Made by a program: the position numbers and the translations under genes
The notes under the pieces: model-generated
Seen by the model: only the letters and a program-made list of their open reading frames with translations
Databases searched by the model: none
Told to the model about the DNA's origin: nothing
Part shown: positions 55,897 through 64,000 of the stretch, piece by piece
Layout: every line of letters starts with the position of its first letter
Position numbering within the stretch: the first letter of the stretch is position 1
Source of the DNA: Mycobacterium sp. ITM-2016-00318
Lineage (GTDB): Bacteria > Actinomycetota > Actinomycetes > Mycobacteriales > Mycobacteriaceae
Assembly (NCBI RefSeq): GCF_002968285.2
Contig: NZ_CP134400.1
Location: 4,092,001-4,156,000 of the forward strand
DNA length: 64,000 bases
Direction: 5' to 3'

Positions 55897-57783
55897 CTAT
55901 TGCGGCTTCTTGGCCCACATGCCGGCGTCGCCGACGATGCCCACGGGCACCGCTCCCGACAGGCTCACGTTCTGCACCCGCGGGCCGGCCGCCACGATCG
56001 TCGTGTCCTGCAGGATCGGCAAGACCGTCGACATGTTCCACAGCCGAGGCTCGACCGCATCGATCACCTCGCCGATGTTCTCCGTCCCGCGCAATGCGGC
56101 GTCGATCTTCGGCTGAATGCTTCGGTCGCAGATGCCCGTGAGGTTACTTGGGGCCTGGATCAGTGCATCTGACTCCGGTGCGGGGCTGGGCGTTGTGGTG
56201 GTCGCCGTCGTCGTGACGGTAGTCGAAGTCGGTTTCGACGTACTGGACGTCGTGGACGACGTCGTCGCCGGTGGTGCGCCGGCGGTCGTCGTCGACACCG
56301 CCGTCGCCTCCAACGCACGGCAGCCGTAACGCGATGACAGCGCAGTCGCCAGATCACCGCCGGCCTGGTGCCAACCGACGATCGCATCGACCCGGTTCTG
56401 CGCGATTGCATCCCCATACAGCACAACAGGATCCAGTCCGAGCACCGATGCCTCGATACCGACGTTGCGCAGTTGGTCTGCCACCGTGTTGGCGACCGCC
56501 ACCGATGTCGGATCGTTGGTCGCCACGCCGATCACCAACGACAACGGCACGCCGTCCTTGGTGATACGGCCACGGTTATCGTCGGGCACGGGTGTGCCCG
56601 GCGTCGGCGTTGGCGGTGTATCGACCGGCACGAGTTGGTATCCGCTGTTCCCCAAGAGTCGAAGCGCGGCTTCCTTGGTCAACGCCGGCGGCGCTGTCGG
56701 CGTGTAGCCGGGATCCGAGGGCGATCGCACCTGCGCCTGCGCGAGGGTCACTGTGTTATCGCTACCGGCACCTACCGCAGCAAGTAGATCAACGTCGAGC
56801 AGTCCCAAGATGGCTTTGCGCACTTGCGAATCCGCGAGCTTGGGCTGCTGCCCTCGCATCGTCAGTTGCATGACTCGCGGGGTTACGATCCGCGACGTTC
56901 GCACATCGGGGATGGCCGATAATTGTGCGAAAGCCGCCGCGCCCCCATGCACTTGTGCGACCTGCGTATCGCCGTTACGGATCGAATCCGCCAGTGCCGC
57001 AGTCGCACCCGCTCGCCGAAACAAGATCTGATCGGGTTTGGCGGGCACTGCCCAATAGCGGTCGTTACGCGCCAACAGGATCTCTTCGCGCTGCGGATCG
57101 ATGTTGTCCACCCGGAACTGGCCGCCCGTCACGGGAAGCGCCCGCGTCAGGCCAGAGGCGAAACCTCCGGGGATGTCCTTCACGATGTGCGCCGGCAGGA
57201 TGTCGTTGAACAGTTCACGCCACGCCGGGTAGGGCTGCGAGAACGTCACCACCGCCGTCTTGCCGCCCTCGATCGACTGGACACCCGTGATGAGGTCGTA
57301 GCCGGCCGGATCGACGACGCCCGGCTGGCTGACCATCTGCCGCCAGAGATACCAGTAGTCGTCCGCGGCGATCGGCGCGTTGTCGGTCCAGCTGGCCTCG
57401 GGGCGGATCTTGTAGGCGACGGTGAACGGGTTGTTATCCGTCACCTCAGCCGACACCAACAGCGTCGGGTCCATCTCCCAGCGCGAACCCGTTGACGACG
57501 CCGGGTCAGGTATCGGTCGGAAAGAACTCGGCAGGACCAGCGAGCTGATCGCCGCGTTAACCGGCGACTGGTCCGACAGCAGGTGCGAGTTGAATCCAGG
57601 ACCGATCGTGTCAATGGCCATGATGATTTGAGTCGCCTTCGGCGGCGGCGGAGTCGTGGTTTCGGTGGTGTCGGTGCTCTGCGGCGCAGGTGGTGGGCTC
57701 ACAGTGCAGCTGCCGACGAGAACGATCGATGCGATGAGTACAACGCCCCGCACGATCTGATCATGAAGGCGGGCTGACGGCAC
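55897..57783 (-). CDS. lpqW: lipoprotein LpqW, regulator of PIM/LAM synthesis
   Basis: Solute-binding-like lipoprotein of 628 residues that channels polar phosphatidylinositol mannosides toward lipoarabinomannan, established for the M. smegmatis and M. tuberculosis proteins. From GTG 57783 it has a signal peptide with lipobox LVGSC (Cys near 26), a Thr/Pro-rich linker and the SBP family 5-like fold. A Thr/Ser-rich low-complexity stretch (56182-56300) interrupts the C-terminal part, a likely surface loop and possible O-mannosylation site. Matches Rv1166. It is functionally linked with pimE at the right edge of the window. Confidence 0.9.
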   Translation of the reverse strand: MPSARLHDQIVRGVVLIASIVLVGSCTVSPPPAPQSTDTTETTTPPPPKATQIIMAIDTIGPGFNSHLLSDQSPVNAAISSLVLPSSFRPIPDPASSTGSRWEMDPTLLVSAEVTDNNPFTVAYKIRPEASWTDNAPIAADDYWYLWRQMVSQPGVVDPAGYDLITGVQSIEGGKTAVVTFSQPYPAWRELFNDILPAHIVKDIPGGFASGLTRALPVTGGQFRVDNIDPQREEILLARNDRYWAVPAKPDQILFRRAGATAALADSIRNGDTQVAQVHGGAAAFAQLSAIPDVRTSRIVTPRVMQLTMRGQQPKLADSQVRKAILGLLDVDLLAAVGAGSDNTVTLAQAQVRSPSDPGYTPTAPPALTKEAALRLLGNSGYQLVPVDTPPTPTPGTPVPDDNRGRITKDGVPLSLVIGVATNDPTSVAVANTVADQLRNVGIEASVLGLDPVVLYGDAIAQNRVDAIVGWHQAGGDLATALSSRYGCRALEATAVSTTTAGAPPATTSSTTSSTSKPTSTTVTTTATTTTPSPAPESDALIQAPSNLTGICDRSIQPKIDAALRGTENIGEVIDAVEPRLWNMSTVLPILQDTTIVAAGPRVQNVSLSGAVPVGIVGDAGMWAKKPQ

Positions 57784-58231
57784 GCCCAACAGGGTATCGA
57801 CAGCGCACCGTTCCGCCGATTCGTGAACGGGTCGCCGAGCGCGGCTATCCAACTTACGAAGCCATCAGAGCAAACATCATTTGCTGGCTCAGCTTAAAAA
57901 TCCAGCGTGCGGGTTCCTGCCAGGCCATACGTGCTGGTATGGAGGTTCCAGCGAAGCCACCGGCTTGGTTTCTTAAGAGGTTAGGGGCCAGAAGCATCGC
58001 TTCTACCGGGAATCCTGTGCGATATCTACACAGATTTACAATCTTCTCAGGTGAGCGCTAAACTCCGGAACCGTGCCATTTGGCGGTTTAGACGCGACGT
58101 CAACGCCTCGCCAACCGCGCGACGTGCGAATATAAAAAACTTGCTCAGCAAACTTGTTCTGAATCGATTCATGCCTTACGCTTCCGGGCAGGGTCGGATC
58201 AGATCTGAAACCAATTCCTGAGGGGGAAATC
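57784..58231. other. gene-free spacer between lpqW and gjpA-like 3
   Basis: About 450 bases divergent between lpqW and the next exported gene, with AT-rich patches. It holds two small inverted repeats: AGCAAA-N5-TTTGCT (57869-57885) and TTGCTCAGCAA (58141-58151). A -10-like AATATAAA lies near 58128-58135, which would give a leader of roughly 90 bases for the 58232 gene. GAGGGGGAAA precedes its ATG. No gene is supported here. Confidence 0.5.
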
Positions 58232-59392
58232 ATGACAACACGTGTCCAATGCGGCGTTTCGGCCGGTTTGGCGATCGTCGGAGCGAGTGTTCTGGCGGTT
58301 GCGCCGCTCACGCTTCCAATGCCGTCTCAAGCTGCACCGGTGACGGCGGAAATCGAACTGACGGCCACGCCGTTGGAGCAAGCCGCGATCCTGGTGCAGG
58401 GTTTCGCCGACAGCGGGTTCAGGGCTGGCAGTAGTGCTGCGCTGACGCCACTTAGCCCCGTGCTCGCCGGTGCTGCGCTCGCGTACGGAGATGAGGACCG
58501 GGCGTACTCGGTCATCAGGCAGAGCCTCGACGCCCCGCTCTGGACCGCAGATCCCACCATCGACGCCTTCGCAACCGTCCTGCCGCGCGAGCTTGGCGGC
58601 GGCACCGACGGTGTTCACGAATCCGACAACGGCACTGATGGCGCCCTCATCAACTTCCGCGATGACGTTCTGTGGGCGACGACTAATGCAGTACGCACGC
58701 AAATCCGCGATGCTATCGGCGCCGACGATTCGCAGGTCAACCAGAACTACGCCGCAGTCGTTGGGGCGGGCCTCTTGGCATCGGGTGAGCGCTTTGTGAC
58801 AAGTGCAGCTGGTGCGCCGCTGGGCCTCATTCCGATCGCACAGGCCATTGCGAGCGGCAGCGAGGAAGAGCTCTACATCGCAATCCGCCAGTACATCGAT
58901 GCGCCTCTGTACATCGCCGATCCCACCATTGATGCACTTGCAGTCGCGTTGCCTCAGCCGCTCGGAGGCACCGATCTGAACCATGAAACCCCTTCACCTG
59001 CAGACGGACAGCTCGCTCAGTTCCGCGACAACGTCCTGTGGCGCACCACGGCCGCGGTCCGCGCACCAATCGCAAATGTTCTTGGCGTGGATCCAAATCT
59101 CGACAAGGACAACCTGCCTTCTGCGAGCAACGTGACCAACACGCAGGCGTTCGGTGCCACGAACGTGGCCAAGACTGGCGCGTCCTCCAATGCAGCGGTC
59201 CTTACGGGTTCCGGCAAGGGTGCCGGCACGACCACCGGCTCGACCGCCACCCACCGCCCGATCAGCACCGCCGTCAAGGCAATCAACAACCAGCTGAAGG
59301 AATCGGCTGACCGGCTCGACGGGACCGTCAAGAAAATCACGGGGACCGGCCAGAAGACCACCAGCTCCAACACCGACGCTGCAACCAACTGA
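58232..59392 (+). CDS. exported protein, GjpA-like N/C-termini, with two internal ~85-residue repeats
   Basis: Product of 386 residues: export signal at about 8-30 (SAGLAIVGASVLAVAPL), then two related modules (residues 86-170 and 209-292). Each contains Y..IRQ.(L/I)DAPL..ADPTIDA, LGG, FRD(D/N)VLW.TT.AVR and a Gly/Asp end, so the gene arose by internal duplication. The Thr/Lys-rich tail resembles that of the other two paralogues. It has no cysteines and few aromatics. A cell-envelope location is likely; function unknown. A strong ribosome site and a terminator hairpin (59406-59434) bound it. Confidence 0.72.
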   Translation: MTTRVQCGVSAGLAIVGASVLAVAPLTLPMPSQAAPVTAEIELTATPLEQAAILVQGFADSGFRAGSSAALTPLSPVLAGAALAYGDEDRAYSVIRQSLDAPLWTADPTIDAFATVLPRELGGGTDGVHESDNGTDGALINFRDDVLWATTNAVRTQIRDAIGADDSQVNQNYAAVVGAGLLASGERFVTSAAGAPLGLIPIAQAIASGSEEELYIAIRQYIDAPLYIADPTIDALAVALPQPLGGTDLNHETPSPADGQLAQFRDNVLWRTTAAVRAPIANVLGVDPNLDKDNLPSASNVTNTQAFGATNVAKTGASSNAAVLTGSGKGAGTTTGSTATHRPISTAVKAINNQLKESADRLDGTVKKITGTGQKTTSSNTDAATN

Positions 59393-59405
59393 CAGTCCAA
59401 ACGAA

Positions 59406-59434
59406 AAGCCGGCCGCGCGATGCGTGGCCGGCTT
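59406..59434 (+). terminator. GC-rich hairpin terminator
   Basis: AAGCCGGCC (59406-59414) and GGCCGGCTT (59426-59434) pair perfectly around an 11-base loop and are followed by CTTCTTCG-like pyrimidines. It serves gjpA-like 3 and lies 15 bases before the convergent typA stop. Confidence 0.75.
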
Positions 59435-59449
59435 CTTCGTCGTGCAGAT

Positions 59450-61339
59450 CTATCCGCGCGCTTTCGCCCGCGCCCGGTTACGGCCGCGGGTGGTCGCGTT
59501 CAGTTCCGCCTTGCGTACCCGCACTACCTCGGGCGTGACTTCCACGCACTCGTCCTCCGCGCAGAACTCCATCGCCTGCTCGAGTCCGAGGTCCAGCGGA
59601 CGGGCAAGTGTCTCCATGACATCGGCGGTCGATGACCGCATGTTGGTCAGCTTCTTCTCACGCGTCACGTTGACGTCGAGATCCTCGGCACGCGGATTGA
59701 TGCCGACGACCTGACCCTCGTAGGTGTCCTCGCCCGGCTCGACGAAGAACTGCCCGCGGTCGGCCAACTGGATCATCGCGAACGGTGTGATGGAGCCCGA
59801 CCGGTCGGACACCAGCGATCCCGTGTGCCTCGCCCGGATCTCCCCCGCCCACGGGCGGTACCCGTCGAACACCGCGTTCGCGATACCCGTGCCGCGGGTC
59901 AACGTCAGGAAGTCGGTGCGGAAGCCGATCAGCCCGCGGCTCGGCACGATGAAGTCCATTCGCACCCAACCCGCCGCGTGGTTCGTCATCTCCTCCATCC
60001 GGCCCTTGCGCGCCGCCATCAACTGCGTGATCGCGCCGACGAACTCCTCCGGGCAGTCGATGGTCATCGCTTCGAACGGCTCGTGCAGCTTGCCGTCGAT
60101 CGTGCGCGTGACGACCTGTGGCTTACCGACCGTCAGCTCGAAGCCCTCGCGACGCATCTGTTCGACAAGGACGGCCAGCGCCAGCTCTCCGCGGCCCTGC
60201 ACCTCCCAGGCGTCGGGCCGGTCGATGTCGACGACCTTTATCGACACATTGCCGACGAGCTCACTGTCCAAGCGCGACTTCACCATTCGGGCGGTCAGCT
60301 TGTGTCCCTTCACCTTGCCCGCGAGCGGCGAGGTGTTGGTGCCGATCGTGACGGAGATCGCGGGCTCGTCGACAGTGATCCGCGGAAGCGCGTGCGCGTG
60401 TTCGGGATCGGCCAGGGTGTCGCCGATCATGATTTCCGGCAGGCCGGCGACGGCGACGATGTCACCGGCGATGGCCTCGTCGGTCGACGTCCGGTCCACA
60501 CCCTCGGTGACGAGCAGTTCGGTGATCTTGGCGTTCGTGATGACCGGGTGGCCATCCACCTCGCGCATCCACGCGACCTGCTGACCCTTGCGTATCCGGC
60601 CCTTGTAGATGCGGATCAGCGCGAGCCTGCCGAGGAACGCCGACGCGTCGAGGTTGGTCACCAGCGCCTGAAGCGGCGCCTCGGGGTCGCCCTCCGGCGG
60701 CGGGATGTGCTCCAGCAGAACGTCGAACAGCGGATCGAGGTTCTCGCCGTCGGGATTCTCCCCGTTGGCGGGTTCGGTTGTGCTCGCGATCCCGGCCCGG
60801 CCCGACGCGTACAGCGTCGGCAATCCGAGCGCGTTCTCCGCCGCCTTCTGAGCCTCCTCGTCCAGATCGGATGCGACGTCGAGCAGCAGATCGTGACTTT
60901 CCGACACGACGTCGGCGATGCGGGCGTCGGGTCGGTCGGTCTTGTTGACCACCAGGATCACCGGAAGGTGCGCGCCCAGCGCCTTGCGCAGCACGAAGCG
61001 AGTCTGCGGCAGCGGCCCCTCGGACGCGTCGACCAGCAGCAGCACGCCGTCGACCATCGACAGCCCGCGTTCGACCTCGCCGCCGAAGTCGGCGTGCCCC
61101 GGGGTGTCTATGACGTTGATGACCGTCATGCTGCCGTCGGGGTTTTTGCGATGCACGGCGGTGTTCTTCGCCAGGATCGTGATGCCCTTTTCCTTCTCCA
61201 GGTCACCGGAGTCCATCAGGCGTTCGATCGCGTCATCACCCCGATGCGTCAGCGCGCCCGACTGCCGCAGCATCGCGTCGACGAGGGTCGTCTTCCCATG
61301 GTCGACGTGTGCCACGATGGCGACGTTGCGAAATTCCAC
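59450..61339 (-). CDS. typA: ribosome-associated GTPase TypA/BipA
   Basis: Translational GTPase of 629 residues with the G1 loop AHVDHGKTT (10-18), [11 protein letters not shown] (G3), NKTDRPDAR (G4), EF-G-like domains and the TypA-specific C-terminal domain ([31 protein letters not shown] region, by position near 525-560). It assists ribosome assembly and stress or low-temperature translation. Matches Rv1165. The ATG at 61339 gives family length. It is divergent from the small basic gene at 61395. Confidence 0.95.
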   Translation of the reverse strand: MEFRNVAIVAHVDHGKTTLVDAMLRQSGALTHRGDDAIERLMDSGDLEKEKGITILAKNTAVHRKNPDGSMTVINVIDTPGHADFGGEVERGLSMVDGVLLLVDASEGPLPQTRFVLRKALGAHLPVILVVNKTDRPDARIADVVSESHDLLLDVASDLDEEAQKAAENALGLPTLYASGRAGIASTTEPANGENPDGENLDPLFDVLLEHIPPPEGDPEAPLQALVTNLDASAFLGRLALIRIYKGRIRKGQQVAWMREVDGHPVITNAKITELLVTEGVDRTSTDEAIAGDIVAVAGLPEIMIGDTLADPEHAHALPRITVDEPAISVTIGTNTSPLAGKVKGHKLTARMVKSRLDSELVGNVSIKVVDIDRPDAWEVQGRGELALAVLVEQMRREGFELTVGKPQVVTRTIDGKLHEPFEAMTIDCPEEFVGAITQLMAARKGRMEEMTNHAAGWVRMDFIVPSRGLIGFRTDFLTLTRGTGIANAVFDGYRPWAGEIRARHTGSLVSDRSGSITPFAMIQLADRGQFFVEPGEDTYEGQVVGINPRAEDLDVNVTREKKLTNMRSSTADVMETLARPLDLGLEQAMEFCAEDECVEVTPEVVRVRKAELNATTRGRNRARAKARG

Positions 61340-61394
61340 GCTGGGATTGTCTCAGTGCAATCGGTCGATTACGAAAACGAGAGACTCCCGTCAC

Positions 61395-61562
61395 TTGAAA
61401 CCCAGCGACCTGGCCGACATCAAACCGAAGAAAAAGTGCTGCCGGAGCAAGCCGCGCTGCAAGAAATGCCCGGTCGTCGTGCATAAAGTGCGAAAAGCCG
61501 AGCGCACCGGCATCCGCGGCAAGCAGTTGGTGAAGGTTTTCAAGCGGGCCCGAAGATCCTGA
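61395..61562 (+). CDS. small basic Cys-rich protein, unknown function
   Basis: A 55-residue product from a TTG start, very basic (about 18 Lys/Arg), with KKKCCRSKPRCKKCP giving four cysteines in 13 residues (CC-X5-C-X2-C). This looks like a compact zinc- or nucleic-acid-binding protein. The TTG start is the best available and the same frame is open further upstream antisense to typA. I recognise it as a mycobacterial small protein type but have no function. It is followed 60 bases later by the Zn-ribbon membrane gene. Confidence 0.6.
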   Translation: MKPSDLADIKPKKKCCRSKPRCKKCPVVVHKVRKAERTGIRGKQLVKVFKRARRS

Positions 61563-61624
61563 TCGTCCCAGCTTCGCGGCGTACCGTGATTTTTGTCCGG
61601 CAGCCGAGTGTGAAGGTGGCGAAT

Positions 61625-61897
61625 ATGTCGGTTTACGAAGTTCTGACGATCGTTCTGATCGCCGTGATCGGCCTGGCGACGACGGCGGCCATTTATCTCG
61701 GGCTGCTGAATTGGATTGGCGCCTTCTACGTGGTCCGGTGCGCTGCGTGTCACCACTTGGCGTTTTCATCGGCGAACGCGGCGCAGCAGTCCTGCCCACA
61801 CTGCCGTCACCCGGTACTCACACATCCCCTCTACTCCTTGCACCACCACCGCCCCCCGTCTGAGGTCCGCGTGGTGGGCGACCGGCTGCGCTACTGA
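61625..61897 (+). CDS. membrane protein with C-terminal zinc ribbon
   Basis: Product of 90 residues: one or two N-terminal membrane helices (about 3-38) followed by a cytosolic CxxC...CxxC zinc ribbon (VRCAACHHL...QSCPHCRHP) and a His-rich tail. This matches the pattern of small actinobacterial membrane-tethered zinc-ribbon proteins of unknown role. ATG 61625 is preferred over an in-frame GTG at 61613. It stands between the small basic gene and the mutT2 end. Confidence 0.7.
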   Translation: MSVYEVLTIVLIAVIGLATTAAIYLGLLNWIGAFYVVRCAACHHLAFSSANAAQQSCPHCRHPVLTHPLYSLHHHRPPSEVRVVGDRLRY

Positions 61898-62023
61898 GCC
61901 GGCCGTCGCCGGGAGTGCCGGCGCAGCCGCGATCGTCATGTGTCGACAGCACATTCGACATGTGCCGGTAGGTGCTGTCGTTCCTCGCACCGCGGATAGC
62001 TCAGCAGCTGCTCGGGCCACCGG

Positions 62024-62419
62024 TTATGCCGAATCGCCAAGCGCGAGAATCAAATCGCCGAGCCACGCCCGGTCTGCGGGGACCCAGGGCAGACCCTCGA
62101 GTTCGTCTGCCGTCACCCATCGCAACGCTCGGTGGTCATGGGGCCGCAGCGCGCCACCGGTCTGGGTGACCCGATAAGCGCGCAGCGTCATCGCCTCATT
62201 CAGTGCGACGTCGTCGCCCAGACGCGCACCGACCGTCACCTCGACGCCGAGTTCCTCTAGCAGTTCGCGCGCCAATCCGGCGGCGTCACTCTCCCCCGGC
62301 GCGACCTTGCCGCCAGGAAGTTCCCACAGACCCGCGAGCTCCGGCGGGCGTTCCCGCTGCGCCACCAGCAGTGTCGCGCCGGCGATCAGCGCACCCGCGA
62401 CGACGATCTGGTTCGGCAT
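62024..62419 (-). CDS. mutT2: MutT2 Nudix nucleotide sanitase
   Basis: Nudix hydrolase of 131 residues with a perfect box: Gly37-X5-Glu43-X7-Arg51-Glu52-X2-Glu55-Glu56-X-Gly58 (GGKVAPGES ... RELLEELG). MutT2 proteins hydrolyse oxidised or modified nucleoside triphosphates; the M. tuberculosis enzyme (Rv1160) acts on dCTP and 5-methyl-dCTP as I recall it. It is encoded divergently from the PCD gene. In M. tuberculosis the narGHJI operon lies between typA and mutT2; here it is absent. Confidence 0.92.
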   Translation of the reverse strand: MPNQIVVAGALIAGATLLVAQRERPPELAGLWELPGGKVAPGESDAAGLARELLEELGVEVTVGARLGDDVALNEAMTLRAYRVTQTGGALRPHDHRALRWVTADELEGLPWVPADRAWLGDLILALGDSA

Positions 62420-62602
62420 CGCGGCTGACGGTACAGGGCCTAGATCGACACCGCGCCGACGATGGTGGTGGCGCGGTGGCCGGCTAGTTACTTGTCTTTG
62501 TTGCGGCCTGGCCGCGGCGGTGGTGGCGGCTTCGCCTTGGTGGCCGGCTCGATGACACGTCTATCTGGTTTGCCGTCACCGCTGACGGTATACCTAACAG
62601 TC

Positions 62603-62887
62603 ATGGCTGTGTTATCGGACGAACAAGTAGACGCCGCACTGCCCGACCTCAACGGCTGGGAGCGCAAGGACGGAGCGCTGCGTCGGTCGATCAAGTTCCC
62701 CGCGTTCCTGGACGGCATCGACGCCGTGCGCCGCGTTGGCGAACGGGCCGAGCAGGCAGACCACCATCCCGACATTGATATCCGCTGGCGGACAGTGACT
62801 TTCGCTCTCGTCACGCATTCTGAGGGCGGCATCACGGACAAGGATGTGGAGATGGCTAAGGAGATCGACGGAATCGTGGGCCAGTAG
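62603..62887 (+). CDS. pterin-4-alpha-carbinolamine dehydratase-like protein
   Basis: PCD/DCoH fold protein of 94 residues with the active-site motif [10 protein letters not shown] (adjacent histidines) and the [20 protein letters not shown] strand-helix block (given by position). It has the length of the M. tuberculosis protein I recall as Rv1159A. In organisms without tetrahydrobiopterin hydroxylases the role is unclear; molybdopterin or folate-related dehydration is possible. Its 3' end overlaps pimE on the other strand by 32 bases. Confidence 0.88.
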   Translation: MAVLSDEQVDAALPDLNGWERKDGALRRSIKFPAFLDGIDAVRRVGERAEQADHHPDIDIRWRTVTFALVTHSEGGITDKDVEMAKEIDGIVGQ

Positions 62888-64000
62888 CCGCGACCCAGGC
62901 CAGCGTTGCCAGCGTCGCCACGATGTAGAACAACCCGGCCCACGCGAGGTACCAGGGCCTGCTGATCACCCAGATCGTGGGCTGAGCGAAGCTGAGCAGC
63001 CACGGCACGCCGACGATCGTCAGTACCAGCCAGCCCCAGCCGAGGATCCGCGCGCCGCGCAGTCTCCGCAGCGGGCCGTGCAGCAGCCAAATCATCAGCG
63101 GCAGCACCCACACCCAGTGATGGGTCCACGAGATCGGCGACAGCAGCAGCCCGAACAGCGAGACCACCACGATCCCGCCGAGCCGGTCGTCGCTGCCCAG
63201 CGCCCGCCACGCCAGAAACGCCACCGCCGCGGTGACGACCATCGCCGCCACCACCACCGGACCGTAGCCCGCGTCGTGGCCGAGGATTCGCGAGATGCCG
63301 CCCCGCCACGACTGGTTGAACGATGTTCCGATCGGACCGACACGACTCGCGTCGCCGAGCAATTCGGTGAAGTAGTAACGGGTTTGGTCGCCGACCACGA
63401 ACGTCGAGACGCCGATTGTCGCGAAGAACACGACTGCCGAGAACACCACCGTTCCCCAGCGGCGCTTGCCCAGGAAGTAGAGCCCGCTGACCGCGGGTGT
63501 CAGCTTCACCCCGGCGGCCAGCCCGACCAGCAGACCCGACACCCACCATCGTGTGCTGTAGACGGCGTACAGCACGGCGAGCACCAGCAGCACGTTGATC
63601 TGGCCGTAGTCGAATGTGCTGCGCAGCGGTTCCAGCCAGATGCCGACGGCGGTCCACGCCATCGCCACCCGCCGACCTCTCGCGAGTTCCTCGTCGGTGA
63701 CGAGCAGCCGTTGGCTGATCCGCACGACGCCGTACAGCGCGGCGATGATGCCCAATTGCCACGCGAGGGCGACGAGCCAGAACGGCACAAGGTGCAGCGG
63801 GTAGAACACGACGGCCGCGAACGGCGGGTAGGTGAACGGGAGCGGGAAGTCCGGCGTCTGGTCGGCGTAGACGAAGTCGTACAGCGTGCCAGGCTCGTCC
63901 AAGGCGCCTGCGCCGCCGACGTAGACGTGCAGGTCGACGAAGTTCGCGCCATTGGGCACCACATAGGTCCACGCCAGCCGCGCGGCGACGCTGACCAGGA
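62856..64000 (-). CDS. pimE: polyprenol-phosphate-mannose-dependent alpha-1,2-mannosyltransferase PimE (5' end outside window)
   Basis: GT-C membrane mannosyltransferase that adds the fifth mannose to PIM4, making PIM5/PIM6. The visible 3' part has about eight or nine membrane helices, an acidic loop DLHVY (likely catalytic Asp region) in [31 protein letters not shown] and [13 protein letters not shown], matching Rv1159. The frame continues past 64000 ([10 protein letters not shown]), so the start is not in the window. It acts in the same pathway as LpqW. Its end overlaps the PCD gene. Confidence 0.92.
   Translation of the reverse strand, partial: LVSVAARLAWTYVVPNGANFVDLHVYVGGAGALDEPGTLYDFVYADQTPDFPLPFTYPPFAAVVFYPLHLVPFWLVALAWQLGIIAALYGVVRISQRLLVTDEELARGRRVAMAWTAVGIWLEPLRSTFDYGQINVLLVLAVLYAVYSTRWWVSGLLVGLAAGVKLTPAVSGLYFLGKRRWGTVVFSAVVFFATIGVSTFVVGDQTRYYFTELLGDASRVGPIGTSFNQSWRGGISRILGHDAGYGPVVVAAMVVTAAVAFLAWRALGSDDRLGGIVVVSLFGLLLSPISWTHHWVWVLPLMIWLLHGPLRRLRGARILGWGWLVLTIVGVPWLLSFAQPTIWVISRPWYLAWAGLFYIVATLATLAWVAATGPRFRRSP

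Noticed and set aside
59825..61486. 553-codon plus-strand frame opposite typA
   Set aside because: Antisense to a well-conserved GTPase gene with no independent features.

Overview
The window is GC-rich actinobacterial chromosome, best explained as a rapidly growing Mycobacterium (Mycolicibacterium-type). From tatB/htrA/rseA/sigE at the left edge to typA/mutT2/pimE at the right edge, gene order follows (from memory) the M. tuberculosis H37Rv interval Rv1224 down to Rv1159, read in the opposite direction. Mycobacterial markers include gpgS, fbiC, mshB, lpqW, pimE and a maltose-1-phosphate type glgA/glgC pair. The PE/PPE/ESX genes, the pks3/papA3/mmpL10 genes and narGHJI that I recall from this interval in M. 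tuberculosis are absent. I see no rRNA, tRNA, CRISPR array or intact insertion sequence.

Layout. 0-3.5 kb: envelope stress block on the minus strand (sigE, rseA, htrA, tatB). 3.7-9.1 kb: O-methyltransferase, then a TetR-controlled ABC exporter operon ending in two tandem membrane methyltransferase paralogues. 9.1-10.3 kb: a decayed patch with an internally deleted ECF41-type sigma gene and a damaged DUF4126 gene. 10.3-20.6 kb: glgC/glgA, DUF3117 gene, tagA, gpgS, folP2, fadD6, a LOG-family gene and a large ATPase. 20.7-25 kb: frameshifted ABC-F gene, small exported protein, dapE/dapD divergent pair. 25-29.4 kb: tightly coupled operon of a choline-kinase-like protein, a DMGDH/sarcosine-dehydrogenase-like flavoprotein and an internally deleted L-serine dehydratase. 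29.5-37.3 kb: VOC protein, fadD36, Nudix and two small genes, then the proline catabolic locus (pruB, pruA and the PucR-type regulator). 37.3-45.2 kb: acyl-CoA dehydrogenase, zinc-finger/HTH small protein, dapC, fdxC, padR, fadH, YceI and DUF2231 proteins. 45.3-64 kb: fbiC, mshB, lpqW, typA, mutT2, a PCD gene and pimE, interleaved with three exported proteins of one GjpA-like family, a glutaminyl cyclase lipoprotein, a ClC channel and a decayed partial copy of mshB.

Themes. (1) Metabolic groups are coherent: lysine/DAP biosynthesis (dapC, dapD, dapE), alpha-glucan and methylglucose lipopolysaccharide precursors (glgC, glgA, gpgS), cofactor F420 and mycothiol (fbiC, mshB), and amino-acid catabolism (proline; choline/N-methylglycine/serine). 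(2) Several genes are broken by internal deletions or single-base shifts: the sigma factor, DUF4126 gene, serine dehydratase, ABC-F gene, mshB copy, and a VOC gene lacking a normal start. This points to gene decay, or to assembly error that should be excluded. (3) The mshB-lpqW region, which carries PE/PPE genes in M. tuberculosis, here carries GjpA-like exported proteins with internal repeats. It is the most lineage-specific part of the window. Locus-tag comparisons are recalled, not searched.
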